Source of the DNA: an uncultured Clostridia bacterium
Lineage (GTDB): Bacteria; Bacillota_A; Clostridia; TANB77; CAG-508
DNA: 6,966 nt
Direction of reading: 5' to 3'
NCBI GenBank assembly: GCA_948852375.1
Contig: CAQOYX010000081.1
Coordinates: 1 to 6,966 of the forward strand
Below the pieces are notes generated by a model. The model saw only the letters and a program-made list of their open reading frames with translations, had not been told where the DNA came from and did no database searches. Below are positions 5,755 through 6,966 of the stretch, in pieces (the first letter of the stretch is position 1; each line of letters begins with the position of its first letter). A program made the translations under genes and the position numbers.

Positions 5755-6966
5755 ATGCTTACAACATCTGAGATAAGAAATATATATGATAAAATACAGA
5801 AGCAACTATTCTATATGATACCTGAAAAATGGGATAGGTTGTATTTGTATGCTTCTGTATTAGATCATTATAATGATGTACAAACAGGCGAGATGTTCTT
5901 TTATTATTATCCTAAGAGTATATTAAGGAAAAATCCCGTTAATGTATATGAAGTACCTAATAAATTTAATATAGATGAGCAAGCATATTTAAAACTTGCT
6001 GAGAAATTATACAAAGAAATAAAAAGACTCCGTACATATTTAATAAAAATGGGAGAAGAAGCTTGGTCAAATTTGACCATATCAATTAAGGGATTTACAT
6101 TTAATATAGAATATAGTTATGATGATTTATCAAATTCAGATTATACAAGTCATGATAGGCATCTTATATTTAGATATAAATATTTAAATGTGCCAATATC
6201 AAGTTTTTCTAAAAAAGATAAAAAGATGATAGAAAAGTATTTATCTGAAGAAAAATATCATAATAAAAATGTTACTACATATAATGAAGGTATTTATGAA
6301 AAGCCTGTAAGCAATATAATAGAATATAATCATATAGAGGCAGATGATAGAATTTCTTTATCAAAATTGAAAATAAAAGAAAGTGCTAGTAGTAATATTG
6401 AAGAAGCATATATACCTGTACATAAAAAAATTAATTATGATTATGTAGAATTAGAACAACCAGCAATAAAGAAGAAAAGCAATTATTTAATAGCAGAATC
6501 AATACCTACTATACAACAAAATTTAAATGAAAAGATAAACACAAATCTAATAGAAAAGCAAAATATATATAAAGAAATAAGTTCACAACCAATAGAACAG
6601 CAAAAAATATATGGAGAAATAAATACACAACCAATAGAACAACAAAATATATACAAAGAAATTAATATAGAACCAGTTGAACAGCAGAGTATATACAAAG
6701 GAATAGCTACACAGCTAGTAAAACAACAAAATTTATATAAAGAAATAAGAACAGAACCAATTAAAAAGAAAAACATATATGAAGAAATAAACGCTCAATC
6801 AATAATGCAAAAAAATATAAACAGCTCAATTAAGACTATGGTTGACGATGAACCAAATACATATAAAGAAATGAATACGAGATTGGTTAATCAACCAAAT
6901 GCATATAAAGGAATGAATACAAGAGTAACAAATCAACCAAATGTATATAGAGAAATGAATACAAGA
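5755..6966 (+). CDS. YezG/DUF600-like immunity-type protein with a C-terminal repeat tail (3' truncated by window)
   Basis: The frame is open for 404 codons and continues past the window. Residues 1-165 resemble the YezG (DUF600) family. They show an N-terminal helix with NIYDKIQKQ (9-17), IPEKWDRLYLYA (22-33), the strand GEMFFYYYP (45-53), a second helix with KLYKEIKRLR (84-93), W-SNLTI (104-109), a DDLSNSDYTSHDRH segment (123-136) and FRYKYLNVP (139-147). YezG of Bacillus subtilis neutralises the toxin domain of the LXG protein YeeF. The recognition here is by pattern from memory, without a search. Residues 166-255 form a polar Asn/Lys/Glu-rich linker. From 256 on come ten full copies and one partial copy of a 14-residue repeat. 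No signal peptide, membrane segment or cysteine-rich part is seen, so it looks cytoplasmic. It follows gpmI by 15 bases with its own GGAGG, suggesting cotranscription. No toxin gene is visible. YezG proteins usually stop near 160 residues, so this tail is unusual. Confidence 0.75.
   Translation, partial: MLTTSEIRNIYDKIQKQLFYMIPEKWDRLYLYASVLDHYNDVQTGEMFFYYYPKSILRKNPVNVYEVPNKFNIDEQAYLKLAEKLYKEIKRLRTYLIKMGEEAWSNLTISIKGFTFNIEYSYDDLSNSDYTSHDRHLIFRYKYLNVPISSFSKKDKKMIEKYLSEEKYHNKNVTTYNEGIYEKPVSNIIEYNHIEADDRISLSKLKIKESASSNIEEAYIPVHKKINYDYVELEQPAIKKKSNYLIAESIPTIQQNLNEKINTNLIEKQNIYKEISSQPIEQQKIYGEINTQPIEQQNIYKEINIEPVEQQSIYKGIATQLVKQQNLYKEIRTEPIKKKNIYEEINAQSIMQKNINSSIKTMVDDEPNTYKEMNTRLVNQPNAYKGMNTRVTNQPNVYREMNTR
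6520..6966 (+). repeat. Tandem 42-bp coding repeat (14-residue unit)
   Basis: Within the YezG-like gene, residues 256-395 are ten consecutive 14-residue units, followed by nine residues of an eleventh at the window edge. Tyr marks the phase at 272, 286, 300, 314, 328, 342, 370, 384 and 398 (Asn at 258 and 356). The phase never slips. The early-type unit is NIYKEINTQPIEQQ (best in units 2-6). The late-type unit is NTYKEMNTRLVNQP (units 9-11). Unit 8 (354-367) is the most degenerate. At the DNA level the units are diverged except the last three, which share nearly the same codons, so these arose most recently. A 14-residue period equals two heptads, but the proline in most units argues against a long uninterrupted coiled coil. 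Confidence 0.9.

Noticed and set aside
6483..6776. Minus-strand 97-codon open frame rich in Cys, Ile, Phe and Ser
   Set aside because: It is the reverse complement of the 42-bp coding repeat, so it inherits the same 14-residue period. It has no ribosome binding site and lies fully inside the YezG-like gene.
6520..6966. CRISPR-like array
   Set aside because: The units are contiguous 42-bp repeats with no unique spacers, and they keep one reading frame throughout, so this is a protein repeat.
6520..6966. Coiled-coil tail
   Set aside because: The 14-residue period is compatible with two heptads, but a proline in most units and uneven hydrophobic spacing make a continuous coiled coil unlikely.

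Overview
This is an AT-rich, low-GC stretch whose coding strand favours AGA for Arg and ATA for Ile. All genes lie on the + strand, use the standard code (TGG for Trp, TAA/TAG stops) and mostly have AGGAGG-type ribosome binding sites. This points to a Firmicute, probably a Clostridia or Clostridium-like gut organism. The genus cannot be fixed from the sequence alone.

Layout: glyceraldehyde-3-phosphate dehydrogenase (44-1060); a hairpin with flanking A and T tracts, probably a terminator or attenuator (1136-1166); a likely promoter; phosphoglycerate kinase (1250-2434); a Nudix hydrolase of unknown substrate (2536-3069); a leader with a possible promoter and a hairpin; triosephosphate isomerase (3192-3938); a 271-base gap with what may be a decayed small gene (4001-4165); cofactor-independent phosphoglycerate mutase (4210-5739); and, 15 bases further on, a gene that runs off the window (5755-6966).

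The four enzymes are the lower and central glycolytic steps in the classic Firmicute order gap-pgk-tpi-gpmI. All four look intact, with catalytic residues in place. In many Firmicutes enolase follows gpmI. Here that position holds a different gene. Its first ~165 residues look like the YezG/DUF600 family, the immunity (antitoxin) side of polymorphic LXG toxin systems. After a linker it carries at least ten tandem copies of a 14-residue repeat, still continuing at the window edge.

The most interesting feature is this YezG-like protein with a long repeat tail. It has no visible toxin partner and is apparently cotranscribed with a glycolytic gene. The repeat core resembles helix-like segments inside the YezG domain itself. 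The rest of the window is ordinary central metabolism, with small oddities: a Nudix insertion, a possible pseudogene and leader hairpins.
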